A stretch of DNA of 64,000 nt from UBA1926 sp002337215 (GCA_963973795.1 CAXBAF010000005.1:62001-126000); one strand, 5' to 3'. Counted from the first letter of the stretch, positions 1 through 8,998 are shown. Notes: a model not told the origin generated them from the letters alone. Numbers and translations are program-made.

Positions 1-420
1 GTCTTCAAGCTCAACCTCAAGAACGCGACCGAGGACCGGCAGGGCGAGCTCAAGGACGGCGCGATCACTCCGGTGCCGCTGTACCGCCGGGGCGACCAGA
101 CGCTGACGATGACCGGGTACTACAAGGCGATGGTCTCGATCCTCGGGTTCCATACCGATATCCAGTCGATCATCCAGATGATCGAGCGGAGCGTGAAGGG
201 CAGCGTGCCGCCCGCGGCGCAGAACGCGGCGGTGTTCGCGCACCTGCAGGCGCTCGAGGCGATGCTGCTGGGCGACTGGGTGGTCGCGAGCGTGGACAAA
301 AAGAAGCCGACGCTGACGATGGGCGAGATCGGCGGCCGACTCATCCGCGACGAGTCGGCAGCGCACGAGGCGCTCGAGACCGCGAAGGGATCGGTGAAGT
401 TCGCGGACTCGGGAGAGTGA
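1..420 (+). CDS. C-terminal part of an unrecognised protein (5' end outside window)
   Basis: The frame is open from base 1 and stops at 418-420, giving the last 139 residues. I do not recognise a family. The visible part begins with a polar stretch containing ATEDRQGELKDG, followed by predicted helices around GYYKAMVSIL and a basic C-terminal segment (DKKKPTLTMGEIGGRLIR). No signal peptide, membrane segment or catalytic motif is visible in this portion. A GTG lies in frame at base 73, but the reading frame and codon bias continue upstream of it, so a truncated entry is more likely than a start there. Function cannot be assigned. Confidence 0.75.
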   Translation, partial: VFKLNLKNATEDRQGELKDGAITPVPLYRRGDQTLTMTGYYKAMVSILGFHTDIQSIIQMIERSVKGSVPPAAQNAAVFAHLQALEAMLLGDWVVASVDKKKPTLTMGEIGGRLIRDESAAHEALETAKGSVKFADSGE

Positions 421-632
421 ACCGACGAGGCTGATCGGCCCGCTCTGCGTGCTTGCGCCGCGAGTCGATCCGCCGTTGGCGGTTCGATTCCTCCTCCTCG
501 GATCGTTGAAGACCCCTGTGATTCTCGCGGATTTGCTATGGGGATCGCACTCCTCCGGTTACGGTGGACTGCGTTCGGTTCCGGGCCGACCTCGGCTTGA
601 GGTCTGACCTGAGGTCCGGCAGGAGGTCCGCG

Positions 633-2072
633 ATGGCGTATCGACCACTCGTGCTTCTCGCGTCCGGTCTGTCTCTCTGGGTCCTCGCTTCCCCGGTTTC
701 CGCGGCGGGCGAATGGGCCGCCATCACGTGGGACGGCGCACCCTCGGTGGTCAACGGGATTGTCTCGCTCGATCCGGACGGCGACGGGCCACAGAAAGCG
801 ATCGTGTTCGTCGCGACGGACAACGGCGTGTACTACGTGAACGAGCAGGGGGTGCTCGCGCAGGCCCTGCCGCCGCACGTCGGGCAACGGGTCGCAACGA
901 TCGGCACGCGCGACCCGGACGGCGACGGCCCGTTGCCATCTCGTCTGATTGTCGGGATCCAGCCCGGCGCGTTCGCGCCCACCACGCTCGTCGAGTGGGA
1001 TCTGAGCGATTTCGGCGACCCATCGACGACGATCCTGGGAACGTTCGACGAGGATGTCCGGTCGGTGCGTTCGTACGACGTCGACGGTGACGGCGACGAC
1101 GAGCTGGTCGCCGTCGGGTCGTTCTCGAGCATCGATCACAACGGTCTCGTGCTCGCGAGCCGGACCGCGGTGCTCGACGAGGGCGCGTGGTCGCAGCTCG
1201 GCACGCCGCCCAACAGCACCTGCAATGCTCTCGAGTCGGTGTCGTGTGAGCAGGGCGCGTCTGCGTTCGCGTGCGACGGCGGGTCCGCGTTGCTCCTGGG
1301 GGGGTTCTTCGATCAGGCGGGCGGGCAGACCTGCACGATGGTCGCGCGGTGGGACCGAGCCGAGCAGGACTGGAGGCCGTGCGCCGAGGGGCTCCCGAAC
1401 GGCGGCGCGGTGCGCGCGATCGCGACGGTCCCGAGCGATGCGCGGGCGGACGGGACGGACCTTGTCTGCGGCGGCACGCTGATCGCGCAGTGCGGCGCGG
1501 CGCTCAACGGGATCGGCCGGTACGACGGCGAGGCGTGGAACGCGTTCGACTTCGGGCTCTTCGGCTTCGTGTCGTCGCTCGTGACCTTCGATGTCGACGG
1601 GGAAGGACCGCAGGGCGCGGTGCTCGTCGCCGGGGGGAGCATGCCGACGACGACGCAGGGGCAACCGATCAACCGCGTCGGATACTTCGACGGGGACGGC
1701 TGGCAGCCTTTGGGCGGCGGGATCGACGCGATCGGGGCGAACGTGAACTCGCTGGTCCCGTTCGACTTCGACGGCGATGGGCCCGAGCCGGTCTCGCTCG
1801 TTGTCGCGGGCTCGTTCGGCGGCGCGTTGCTGGGCGGCCCGGGTGGTATCCCGGCGGATCACATCGGGGTCTGGCGCACCGCGACCGCGGTCGGCCCGTG
1901 CAACGAGGCCGATCTCGCGGTCGAGTTCGGGGTCCTCGACCTGTCGGACATCGCGCTGTTCGTCTCGGCGTTCACGGCCAACCAAGCATTCGCGGATCTC
2001 GACGGGAACGGCGTCTGGGACCTCGCCGACATCACGATCTTCGTTCTGGCGTTCCTGGACGGGTGCCCCTGA
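633..2072 (+). CDS. Secreted GC-type dockerin-domain protein with repeated DGDG motifs
   Basis: A 479-residue protein. The start at 633 is preferred over a GTG at 564 because an AGGAGG ribosome site lies just upstream and a signal peptide follows at once (hydrophobic core ending SPVSAAG). The body contains several Asp-Gly-Asp-Gly segments (DPDGDGP, DVDGDGDDE, DFDGDGPEP) at about 80-100 residue spacing, a pattern typical of beta-propeller or FG-GAP-like calcium-binding repeats; this is an inference. The last 60 residues start with PCNEADLAVEFG and end LDGCP, with two DL(S/A)DI-type dockerin-like helices between two cysteines. This matches the C-terminal sorting or binding tail called GC-type dockerin in Phycisphaerae. 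Probably exported; ligand unknown. Confidence 0.85.
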   Translation: MAYRPLVLLASGLSLWVLASPVSAAGEWAAITWDGAPSVVNGIVSLDPDGDGPQKAIVFVATDNGVYYVNEQGVLAQALPPHVGQRVATIGTRDPDGDGPLPSRLIVGIQPGAFAPTTLVEWDLSDFGDPSTTILGTFDEDVRSVRSYDVDGDGDDELVAVGSFSSIDHNGLVLASRTAVLDEGAWSQLGTPPNSTCNALESVSCEQGASAFACDGGSALLLGGFFDQAGGQTCTMVARWDRAEQDWRPCAEGLPNGGAVRAIATVPSDARADGTDLVCGGTLIAQCGAALNGIGRYDGEAWNAFDFGLFGFVSSLVTFDVDGEGPQGAVLVAGGSMPTTTQGQPINRVGYFDGDGWQPLGGGIDAIGANVNSLVPFDFDGDGPEPVSLVVAGSFGGALLGGPGGIPADHIGVWRTATAVGPCNEADLAVEFGVLDLSDIALFVSAFTANQAFADLDGNGVWDLADITIFVLAFLDGCP

Positions 2073-2087
2073 GGCGGTTGGCGGACT

Positions 2088-3728
2088 TCAGAACCCGACG
2101 GCTTGTCCGTCGGCGCGCTGGTCGCTCGCGGCGACATAGCCCTTCGACGCATCGGCGGGATCCATGCGGCGGATGATCTGTCCCCGGCCGTGCACCACGG
2201 TCCGTGCGCGCACCGCCTGAACGTCGTGGCCCATCTCGGCGAGCGTGGTGTAGACCTCGGCATCGAACCCGGGTTCGATGGTGACGGTGAGCCCCTCGGT
2301 GATCTGCCAGCGCGGGGCGTCCAAGGCGGCCTGGGGGTTCTGGTTGAAGTCGGCGAGGCGGACCATGACCTGGGCGTGGCCCTGCGGCTGCATGTAGCCG
2401 CCCATAACGCCGAACGACATGACGGGCTCGTCGTTGCCGTCGGCGCCGGTGCGCGTAACGAAGCCGGGGATGATGGTGTGGTAGGGGCGCTTGGATGGGC
2501 CGGCCTTGTTGGGGTGGCCCTCCTTGAGGGTGAAGCAGCAGCCTCGGTTCTGCAGAGCGATGCCGGTGCTGGGGACGACGATGCCCGAGCCGAACCCGGT
2601 GTAGTTGGATTGGATGTAAGAAACCATATTGCCGTCGGCGTCGGCGGCGGTGAGGTAGATGGTGCCGCCCGGCTTTGGGGTGCCGTGGTCGAAATCTTGC
2701 GCACGCTCGGGGTCGATGAGCTTGGCACGCGATGCGAGGTAGTCGGGGTCGAGCATCGCGTCGTTGGTGGTGTCCATGTGCGCCGGGTCGGCGATGTATC
2801 GGTGCGCGTCGCGGAAGGCGAGCTTCATCGCCTCGATCTGCAGGTGCAGGCAGGCGGGGTCGTCGGGCTCGAATCTGGTCAGGTCGAAGTGGCGGAGAAT
2901 CCCCAGCGCGATGCAGGCGGTGATGCCCTGCCCGTTGGGCGGGATCTCGTGGAGGGTCAGGCCCTTGTAGTCCATGTGGACGGTGCGCGGGTGGTCGTAC
3001 TCGTGCGCCGCGAGGTCGTCTTTCCGAAGCAGCCCGCCCTGTGCGCGGGCCGCGGCGTCGATCTTTGTCGCGAGGTCGCCCTCGTAGAACGACAGCCCGT
3101 TGGTCTCGGCGATGGACTGGAGCGTGTCGGCGTGGTCGGGCAGGCGCACAAGGTCGCCCGTCTGCGGGGGGTGGCCGTTCGGGGCAAACGTTTCGTGCCA
3201 GGCCTTGAACGGGCCGTCCGTGGGGTAGCGGCTCGCGCTGCGGCTCCAGTAGTACGCGGTCTGCGGGCTGAGCAGGAAGCCGTCCCGGGCGTAGCGGATC
3301 GCGGGCTCGGCGAGGGTGGTCATGGGGAGGGTGCCGTGGTGCTCGGCGAGGGCGGCCCACGCGGAGACGGCCCCGGGTGTCGTCACGCCCCCCCAGCCCA
3401 CGCGCGGGATCGAGGACTCGCCCGCGAACCGAGTGTCGATCTCGGACGGTGTCAGCAGCGCGGGGGACCGGCCGGAAGCGTTGAGAGCGTGGAGGCCGCC
3501 CCCGGCCCAGGCGATGGCGAAGGCGTCGGACCCGATGCCGTTGCTGGTGGGCTCGACGACGGTGAGGCACATCGCGGTCGCCACGGCGGCGTCGAAGGCG
3601 TTGCCCCCCTTCCGCAGCATCTCGAGCCCCGCCTGGGCGGCGAGCGGCTGGCTGGTGGCGACACAGTTCTGCGCATAGACCGGTTCGCGGCGGGAGTCGT
3701 ACGGGAGACGATCGGGGTATTCTGCCAT
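2088..3728 (-). CDS. Gamma-glutamyltransferase family protein
   Basis: A 546-residue Ntn-hydrolase of the gamma-glutamyltransferase family, which transfers or hydrolyses the gamma-glutamyl group of glutathione and related compounds. The precursor self-cleaves before a threonine. Here PKPGGTIYLTAADADGN at about 351-367 fits that site, with Thr356 as the predicted nucleophile. The following SNYTGFGSGIVVPSTGI segment and the N-terminal GGNAFDAAVATA block at 41-52 are also typical. There is no obvious signal peptide: the protein begins MAEYPDRLPYDSRREPV, resembling the cytoplasmic YwrD-type branch more than periplasmic Ggt. It is divergent from the exported MsrBA gene, which would fit a thiol and oxidative-stress theme, but a shared promoter is not proven. 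Confidence 0.93.
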   Translation of the reverse strand: MAEYPDRLPYDSRREPVYAQNCVATSQPLAAQAGLEMLRKGGNAFDAAVATAMCLTVVEPTSNGIGSDAFAIAWAGGGLHALNASGRSPALLTPSEIDTRFAGESSIPRVGWGGVTTPGAVSAWAALAEHHGTLPMTTLAEPAIRYARDGFLLSPQTAYYWSRSASRYPTDGPFKAWHETFAPNGHPPQTGDLVRLPDHADTLQSIAETNGLSFYEGDLATKIDAAARAQGGLLRKDDLAAHEYDHPRTVHMDYKGLTLHEIPPNGQGITACIALGILRHFDLTRFEPDDPACLHLQIEAMKLAFRDAHRYIADPAHMDTTNDAMLDPDYLASRAKLIDPERAQDFDHGTPKPGGTIYLTAADADGNMVSYIQSNYTGFGSGIVVPSTGIALQNRGCCFTLKEGHPNKAGPSKRPYHTIIPGFVTRTGADGNDEPVMSFGVMGGYMQPQGHAQVMVRLADFNQNPQAALDAPRWQITEGLTVTIEPGFDAEVYTTLAEMGHDVQAVRARTVVHGRGQIIRRMDPADASKGYVAASDQRADGQAVGF

Positions 3729-3901
3729 GCACCCAGCCTACCCGGGTCGGGCATTGGCGGCGAATAAATAGCGATGGGTGTGCGTTGATGCACCCGTGGG
3801 CCGACTCACAGCGGCGGCGCTGCATCGGGGTGTCGCGGCCGGTCGATGCCATATCCGGGTGTCCTTGTTGATCGGGCACCCAACGTCACACAGGAGCTCG
3901 G

Positions 3902-4999
3902 ATGTTCAGACTCCACACTTTTCTTGCCATGCTGCTTCTGGTCGGGTCTGTCGCCTTCATGGCGCGGGGTGTCTTCGCGGAGCCCGGCCGGTTGCTGTCG
4001 CCCTCGTCGGTCTTCGGGGGTGCGAAGGCGGGGATCACCGCCAAGGATTACGCCATGACCACCACACGCGACTATTCGCCAAGCGGCTACTCGATCAAGA
4101 GGCTCAACGAGGAGACGATCGCGGCGCTCGCGGCCGACCTGACCGACGAGCAGCGACGCATCCTGCTCGACCACGGGACGGAAGCCGCGTTCTGCGGGAC
4201 GCTGCTCGACAACAAGAAAGAGGGCACGTACGTGTGCCGTCTGTGCGAGCTGCCCCTGTTCAGCAGCGATTCCAAGTTCACGAGCGGGACGGGCTGGCCC
4301 AGCTTCTACAAGCCGGTTGACCAGTATCACCTGAGTTACATCGAGGACACCTCGTACGGCATGAAGCGGGTCGAGATCCGCTGCGCCCGTTGCGATGGGC
4401 ACCAGGGGCACGTCTTCGAGGACGGACCCAAGCCGACGGGGCTGCGATTCTGCTTGAACAGCGCGAGCCTGAAGTTCTATGAGAAGGGAGCCGAGATGCC
4501 GGAGGCGGCGCAGCCGATCGAGACGGAGACCGCGTACTTCGCGGGCGGGTGCTTCTGGGGTGTCGAGGACCGCTTCCAGCATCTGGACGGCGTGATCGAC
4601 GCGGCGAGCGGGTACCAGGGCGGGCACGTCGAGAACCCGACGTACAAGCAGGTCTGCTACACGGACACCGGGCACGCCGAGAGCGTGCGGGTGATCTTTG
4701 ATCCCAAACAGATCAGCTACGACGACCTGCTCGCGAAGTTCTTTGAGTATCACAACCCGACGCAGCTGAACCGGCAGGGGCCCGATTACGGGCCGCAGTA
4801 CCGCAGCGCGATCTTCCCTTCGACGGATGAGCAGAAGGCGAAGGCCGAGGCGTTCATCGCGGCGGAGAACAAGGAAGGCCGCTGGGCGGGCAAGGTCGTG
4901 ACGAAGGTGGAGCCGATGGCGACGTTCTACGAGGCCGAGGAGTACCACCAGGATTACAACGCGAAGCATGGGACGAGCTGTGCGATCCCGCAGCCTTGA
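3902..4999 (+). CDS. msrBA: Exported methionine sulfoxide reductase MsrB-MsrA fusion
   Basis: A 365-residue bifunctional enzyme reducing both diastereomers of methionine sulfoxide. Residues 1-26 form a hydrophobic signal or anchor, so it probably works in the periplasm. MsrB comes first (about 60-197): zinc cysteines 112/115 and 161/164, and catalytic Cys184 in LRFCLNSASL. MsrA follows (about 205-365) with the GCFWG motif holding Cys217 and the usual GYxGG and HAESV segments. The start is set by an AGGAG site 6 bases upstream of ATG 3902. B-before-A order is less common than A-before-B but is known. The reductant is not encoded next door. A GNRA-loop terminator follows the stop. Confidence 0.95.
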   Translation: MFRLHTFLAMLLLVGSVAFMARGVFAEPGRLLSPSSVFGGAKAGITAKDYAMTTTRDYSPSGYSIKRLNEETIAALAADLTDEQRRILLDHGTEAAFCGTLLDNKKEGTYVCRLCELPLFSSDSKFTSGTGWPSFYKPVDQYHLSYIEDTSYGMKRVEIRCARCDGHQGHVFEDGPKPTGLRFCLNSASLKFYEKGAEMPEAAQPIETETAYFAGGCFWGVEDRFQHLDGVIDAASGYQGGHVENPTYKQVCYTDTGHAESVRVIFDPKQISYDDLLAKFFEYHNPTQLNRQGPDYGPQYRSAIFPSTDEQKAKAEAFIAAENKEGRWAGKVVTKVEPMATFYEAEEYHQDYNAKHGTSCAIPQP

Positions 5000-5033
5000 G
5001 TTGGTGTGATTGAAGTTGAGTTTGAGAGAAGCG

Positions 5034-5056
5034 CGGGCGCGAGCCCGGGTTTTTTT
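5034..5056 (+). terminator. Rho-independent terminator after msrBA
   Basis: A short stem CGGGC / GCCCG closes a GCGA tetraloop (GNRA type) and is followed by GG and then seven T residues. It lies 34 bases after the msrBA stop and just before the 3' end of the convergent acyl-carrier-like gene, so it insulates the two. Confidence 0.7.
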
Positions 5057-5057
5057 C

Positions 5058-5336
5058 TTAGTCGGTTTTGAGATCTCTGCGTAGCTCGGAGTCGAGCTGT
5101 ATCCGGTACGGGTCGAGCGAGAACTCGTCGGCGATGATGTCTCGCAGCCGTTCGAAGACGAGGCGTTGCAACGCTTCGCCTTCGATGATGGGCGGTGTGC
5201 TGCTCCGCAACTGGTTCAGGATAACAACTTGGACGAGGTCGCCGACCGTGACGACGCTGGAGGCTTCAGCGTCTGGGATTTTGATCTCAAGCGCGTCCTC
5301 GATCTTGAGCACGAGTTCGACTGCTTCGAGCCCCAT
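5058..5336 (-). CDS. Acyl-carrier-like protein with permuted halves and no phosphopantetheine serine
   Basis: A 92-residue acidic helical protein. Residues 1-40 (MGLEAVELVLKIEDALEI, then KIPDAEA and VVTVGDL) match helices 2-4 of acyl carrier protein, beginning exactly where ACP has its DSL phosphopantetheine site; here that site is M-G-L, so the serine is absent. Residues about 55-92 (FERLRDIIADEFSL, then PYRIQLDSELRRDL) resemble ACP helix 1 and its loop, ending KTD where ACP reads GAD before the serine. The halves therefore look circularly permuted. The start codon lies 3 bases after the yidC stop, indicating co-translation. Carrier activity is unlikely; a scaffold or regulatory role is a guess. 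Confidence 0.7.
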   Translation of the reverse strand: MGLEAVELVLKIEDALEIKIPDAEASSVVTVGDLVQVVILNQLRSSTPPIIEGEALQRLVFERLRDIIADEFSLDPYRIQLDSELRRDLKTD

Positions 5337-5339
5337 CGC

Positions 5340-7781
5340 TCACTTCCGCTTCTTGTAGTTCCGGTCTTTGGGCTCGGGTTTGCGGGCGGTGTTCTGGACC
5401 TTCTTGGACTTCTGTTGCTTCTGGAGTTCCTGCTGCTGCTCGGCGATCGCCTGCAGCTTGCTCATGAACCCTCCGACCTTGCTGCCGCCCGGCTTGTCGG
5501 GCTTGCCGGACCGGGCGCGTTTCGCGGCTTTCTCGGCCTTGATCTTCTCGGGGTCGAGCAGGCCCTTCTTCTCGGCATGGCTGCGGATGTGCTTGTTCTC
5601 GAGGATGCCGAGGGTGGAATTGGTGATGAAGTAGATCGTGAGCCCCGACGGCGCGGCGTACATGAAGATGGGCATCATGAGGGGGAACATGACCTTCATG
5701 AGCTTCTGTTGCTGCTCCATCTCGGGGCTCATGCTCGCGCTGGGGGGCGGGCTGAGGTACTTCTGGTGGAGGTAGAAGACGACGCCCATGAGGACGGGGA
5801 GGAGGTTGATCGAGCGGATCTCGCCGTAGATGCCGCCGATGAGGGGTGGCGTGAAGTGCCAGCTCGACGGCAGCGGGATCGCGCGGTCGGGGCGGGCGAG
5901 GTCAGCGAGGAACATCCAGTTGCCGCCTGAGATCTTCTGGAAGACGCCCCAGAACGCGGCCTCGTGCCTGAGTTCGGTCGCGAAGTAGAGCGTCGCGTAG
6001 AGCGCGATCCAGACGGGGGACTGGAGGAGCATGGGGAGGCAGCCCAGCGCGCCGGCGGGGTTGATGCCCTCTTCCTGCCAGAGCTTCGCCATCTCCTGCT
6101 GCTGGCGCTTGGAGTCATCCTTGTACTTCTCGCGGATCTTCTGCTGCTTGGGGGCGATCGCCTGCATCTGCTTGCTGAAGCGCTGGAGGCGGATCTGGCT
6201 CCACTTGGTGATCGGGTGCAGGGTTGAGCGCACGATGAGAACGAGGAGGATGATCGACATCGCCCAGTCGCCGGTGAAGGAGTGGGCGAAGCGGAGGACG
6301 CCCATCAGGACGTAAGTGAGCCAGCTGAAGGTGCACATCTCGCCGCAGGGGCCGCCGAAGTTGTAGGCGATGAGGCCGCGGAGGTTGAGCGCGACGAGCA
6401 GAGGGTCGGCGGTGGTGGCGTCCTTGAGGAGGGGCCCGGCGAAGACGCCCATGGTCACGTTCGATGCGCCGCCCGCGGGGATCGATTCGGGCGCACCGTT
6501 GATGCGCATGATCATGACCGTTTTGTCGGCGTCCTTCTTGGTGAGGTAGGGATTCAGGACGAGGCGGTCGATGGTGTTGACTTCGTCGAAGACCTTGTTG
6601 TCGCCGCCCGGCCCGGGGTCATCGGGGTTGAAGATGGGGTGGACGGCGACGCTGAAGTAGCGGTCGGTGAAGGCGCACCAGACGAGCCGGCGTCCGTCCT
6701 TGGAGATCTTGGGGTTGGGCCAGAGCGGGGCGGTGGGGGCCCAGCTCTCGTAGCCCGCGCTGTCGGTCTCGCGCTTGCCGAGCGCGGTCGGCCTGCCCAT
6801 GAGTTCGCCGTCGGCGGTGACGGTCGGGTCGCCCGCCTGGGCCTCGGGGTTGAGCAGGTAGCCGAACCGGACCCGGCGTTTGTCGCCGCCGTAGCGGGTG
6901 ACGGGCATGGGGAGATCGATCGGACCCGTTTCGGAGAAGGCGACGGTGAGGGGGCGTCCGGTCCGGTTCTCGATCGAGCGGTCGATGGTGAGGTGGAAGG
7001 AGTTTGGGGTGAGGGTGAACCGGCGTTCGATGCGGAGCGCGGTCTCGCCCGATTCGGTTTCGATGAACGCCTCGAAGACGCCCGGCCTGCCTTCGATCGG
7101 TCGCCAGACGCCGGGCGCGGCGAGGCTGATGGTCTCCGACGATCCGGCCTGCTGGGTGATGGTGATGGCGAGGGCGGCGAACGGGACGGCGGTCAGGTTG
7201 CTCCGCCCCGGTCGCTGGACGGTCTGCTGTGCCTGGAGCTCGACGTGGTCTTCGCCGCCGACGTCTTTGAAGAAGCCCTCGCCCAGTTTGAGGGAGGCGA
7301 TGCCCGATCCGAAGGGGCTGAAATCGACGCGCATGGTCTCGCCGCCCACGCCGTCGAGGTCGCCGATGTTGGACGGGGTCTCGGTGGTGTCGAAGACGCG
7401 GGCGCGGAGCGAGCCGAGGGCTTGCTGGGGCGCGGCGGGTGCGATCGTCGGCTCGGGATCCGGCGCACCGGCTTCAGGGGCGTCGGTCGCGGGGGTGTCG
7501 CTGCTGGCCGGGTCGTCAGCCGTGCGTTCGGCCGCGGCCTGGTCCGTGGTTTCTGCAGTGGTTTCCGCAGGGGTTTCTGCTGGATCTGCTGTCTGGGATT
7601 TTGTCTGGGTTGCTGGCTGGGGCTCGGTCTGCGGCGTGGATTCAGCCTCGACCTCGGTGGGGACCGTGGGTTTGCTCTGGTTCGCGGAGTTGACCGCGAC
7701 CGCGATGACGACGCCCGCCCCCGCGAGGATCGCGATGAGGGGGACGAGCGTGCGGAGCAGCGTGTTTTTTTTTCGTGCCAT
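5340..7781 (-). CDS. yidC: Membrane protein insertase YidC
   Basis: An 813-residue YidC/Oxa1-family insertase that places membrane proteins into the inner membrane with or without Sec. The start at 7781 (MARKKNTLLRTLVPLI) is chosen because it opens directly into the first transmembrane helix; the frame upstream has atypical codon content. A Thr/Glu/Pro/Ala-rich linker (about 35-120) follows, then the periplasmic beta-domain, then the conserved five-helix core at about 530-740. The core shows the ITKWSQIRLQRFSKQMQAI amphipathic coiled segment and GALGCLPMLLQSPVWIALY. The tail is Lys-rich (KNYKKRK-like end), as in ribosome-binding YidC forms. Followed within 3 bases by the acyl-carrier-like gene. 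Confidence 0.95.
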   Translation of the reverse strand: MARKKNTLLRTLVPLIAILAGAGVVIAVAVNSANQSKPTVPTEVEAESTPQTEPQPATQTKSQTADPAETPAETTAETTDQAAAERTADDPASSDTPATDAPEAGAPDPEPTIAPAAPQQALGSLRARVFDTTETPSNIGDLDGVGGETMRVDFSPFGSGIASLKLGEGFFKDVGGEDHVELQAQQTVQRPGRSNLTAVPFAALAITITQQAGSSETISLAAPGVWRPIEGRPGVFEAFIETESGETALRIERRFTLTPNSFHLTIDRSIENRTGRPLTVAFSETGPIDLPMPVTRYGGDKRRVRFGYLLNPEAQAGDPTVTADGELMGRPTALGKRETDSAGYESWAPTAPLWPNPKISKDGRRLVWCAFTDRYFSVAVHPIFNPDDPGPGGDNKVFDEVNTIDRLVLNPYLTKKDADKTVMIMRINGAPESIPAGGASNVTMGVFAGPLLKDATTADPLLVALNLRGLIAYNFGGPCGEMCTFSWLTYVLMGVLRFAHSFTGDWAMSIILLVLIVRSTLHPITKWSQIRLQRFSKQMQAIAPKQQKIREKYKDDSKRQQQEMAKLWQEEGINPAGALGCLPMLLQSPVWIALYATLYFATELRHEAAFWGVFQKISGGNWMFLADLARPDRAIPLPSSWHFTPPLIGGIYGEIRSINLLPVLMGVVFYLHQKYLSPPPSASMSPEMEQQQKLMKVMFPLMMPIFMYAAPSGLTIYFITNSTLGILENKHIRSHAEKKGLLDPEKIKAEKAAKRARSGKPDKPGGSKVGGFMSKLQAIAEQQQELQKQQKSKKVQNTARKPEPKDRNYKKRK

Positions 7782-7887
7782 GGTGAAGCAGCGGCCTTCG
7801 GGGCCCTCTTGGGCGCCGGTTCTTGGTTCGACTGGGCCGGACTGGATGGGTCCGGGTGGGGCTGGGGCGAGGGTGGGGCGGGCCGGA

Positions 7888-8667
7888 TCAGCGCCCGTCG
7901 TAGAGACGGTCGCCCAGCCAGTCGTGCAGTTCGGGGATGCTCTTGATCTTGTCGGCCGTCGCGTCGATGTCGTACGCGACGCGGTGGAACGCGACATGGT
8001 CGTCGTGCATGACGGCGTAGGAGGCGCGCGGGTCGTTGTCGCGGGGTTGGCCCACGCTGCCGACGTTGATGACGATCTTCTCGTCGTCGGCGAACGTGTA
8101 GCGGGGCGGGTCGCCCAGTTCGCGTGTTGGGAAGAAGTCGGGGTCTTCGCTGAAGACGCCCGGGACGTGGGTGTGCCCGACCATCGCGATCTTCTCGACA
8201 CGGTCGAAGATCGCGGTCATTTTGTCGGGCGCGTCGTTCGCGTCGTCGGGGAAGATGTACTCGTTGATGGGCCGGCGGGGCGAGGCGTGGACGCACAGGA
8301 TGTCGGGAATCCCGGCGCACATGCCGTCCACGACGCGGACGCGGAGCCTGCCGAGGAAGTCGTACCGGGCGTCGCGGAGGTCGTCGTCGGGCTCGTTGTC
8401 GAATTGGTCGCGCGTCCAGTAGGCCGCGGACTCGGCGCCGGGATTGAAGTTGGTCGGCTCGTAGAGGACGCCGAAGTCGTGGTTGCCCATGAGGCTCCAC
8501 GCGCAGCGTTCCCTGACGAGGTCGACGCACTCGAGCGGGTCGGGGCCGTACCCGATGATGTCGCCGAGGCAGACGATGCGATCGACGCCGTTGGATTCGA
8601 TGTCGGCGAGGACGGCCCGGAGGGCAACGGCGTTGCCGTGGATATCACTGATGACGGCGGTCGGCAC
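7888..8667 (-). CDS. Metallophosphoesterase (calcineurin-like, YfcE/DR1281-type fold)
   Basis: A 259-residue two-metal phosphoesterase. The metal and catalytic motifs are in order: DIHGN at 8-12, GDIIGYGPDP at about 35-44, GNHDFG at about 61-66, a histidine in VHASPRRP, and GHTHVPG near 164-170. This set defines the calcineurin-like superfamily; the GYGPDP segment is typical of the phosphodiesterase/serine-threonine phosphatase-like subset often annotated as metallophosphoesterase family protein. The start is GTG at 8667, immediately before the first metal motif, so little sequence is lost. It sits 106 bases upstream of yidC on the same strand and may be co-transcribed. Substrate unknown. Confidence 0.9.
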   Translation of the reverse strand: MPTAVISDIHGNAVALRAVLADIESNGVDRIVCLGDIIGYGPDPLECVDLVRERCAWSLMGNHDFGVLYEPTNFNPGAESAAYWTRDQFDNEPDDDLRDARYDFLGRLRVRVVDGMCAGIPDILCVHASPRRPINEYIFPDDANDAPDKMTAIFDRVEKIAMVGHTHVPGVFSEDPDFFPTRELGDPPRYTFADDEKIVINVGSVGQPRDNDPRASYAVMHDDHVAFHRVAYDIDATADKIKSIPELHDWLGDRLYDGR

Positions 8668-8998
8668 TGCGAAGAGCTTTCGGATTCCGGGTCGCGGGCG
8701 TACGGCGTGCGGCGTCCCCGGGTGAGGAGCGGGTCTCGGCTGGGGCCTGCCCCGTTTTGGCGGGTCGGCCTCACGATCGCAATGCTAGGGGCACGCGGTG
8801 CCCGCTGCCAGATCGATGCTGTGGCGCAACGCGGGAGGACCGGCTTGAGTGGGGGGTATGATCGACCCGATCACCACCCGGTGCGGGGTCCGGAGTCGGG
8901 CCCGCTTTCGGGCTGGTCGTGTGGGGCGCTCGCCGCGTCGCCGCCGGCCGGATTCGAGTCTCGCTTCCTCTTCAACAGGGGGGCGAAATGGGGACGCC
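8668..8998. other. Divergent intergenic region upstream of clpP1 and the phosphoesterase
   Basis: About 330 bases between two divergent genes. It contains a GC-rich hairpin, GGGCAC-GCG-GTGCCC, near 8789-8803 with no following T-run, so it is not a clear terminator. I could not find a convincing -35/-10 pair, and no frame here has the codon bias of the neighbouring genes. Presumably it carries the clpP promoter. Confidence 0.4.

Noticed and set aside
422..502. tRNA-like segment: GGTTCGATTCC loop, with CCGACGA and TCCTCGG ends that pair at 6 of 7 positions
   Set aside because: The T-stem has a mismatch, no D-arm or anticodon arm can be folded between the ends, and no CCA follows. At most a decayed tRNA 3' half or an old attachment-site remnant.
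120..1985. 621-residue open frame on the minus strand opposite the first dockerin gene
   Set aside because: Arg/Asp/Val-rich antisense shadow of a clear gene; typical of very GC-rich DNA.
2103..3767. 554-residue frame opposite the gamma-glutamyltransferase
   Set aside because: Gly/Val/Asp-rich antisense shadow; the minus-strand gene has full family motifs.
8785..8805. GGGCAC-GCG-GTGCCC hairpin upstream of clpP
   Set aside because: No T-run and no conserved riboswitch features; probably a chance GC palindrome, although a regulatory role cannot be excluded.
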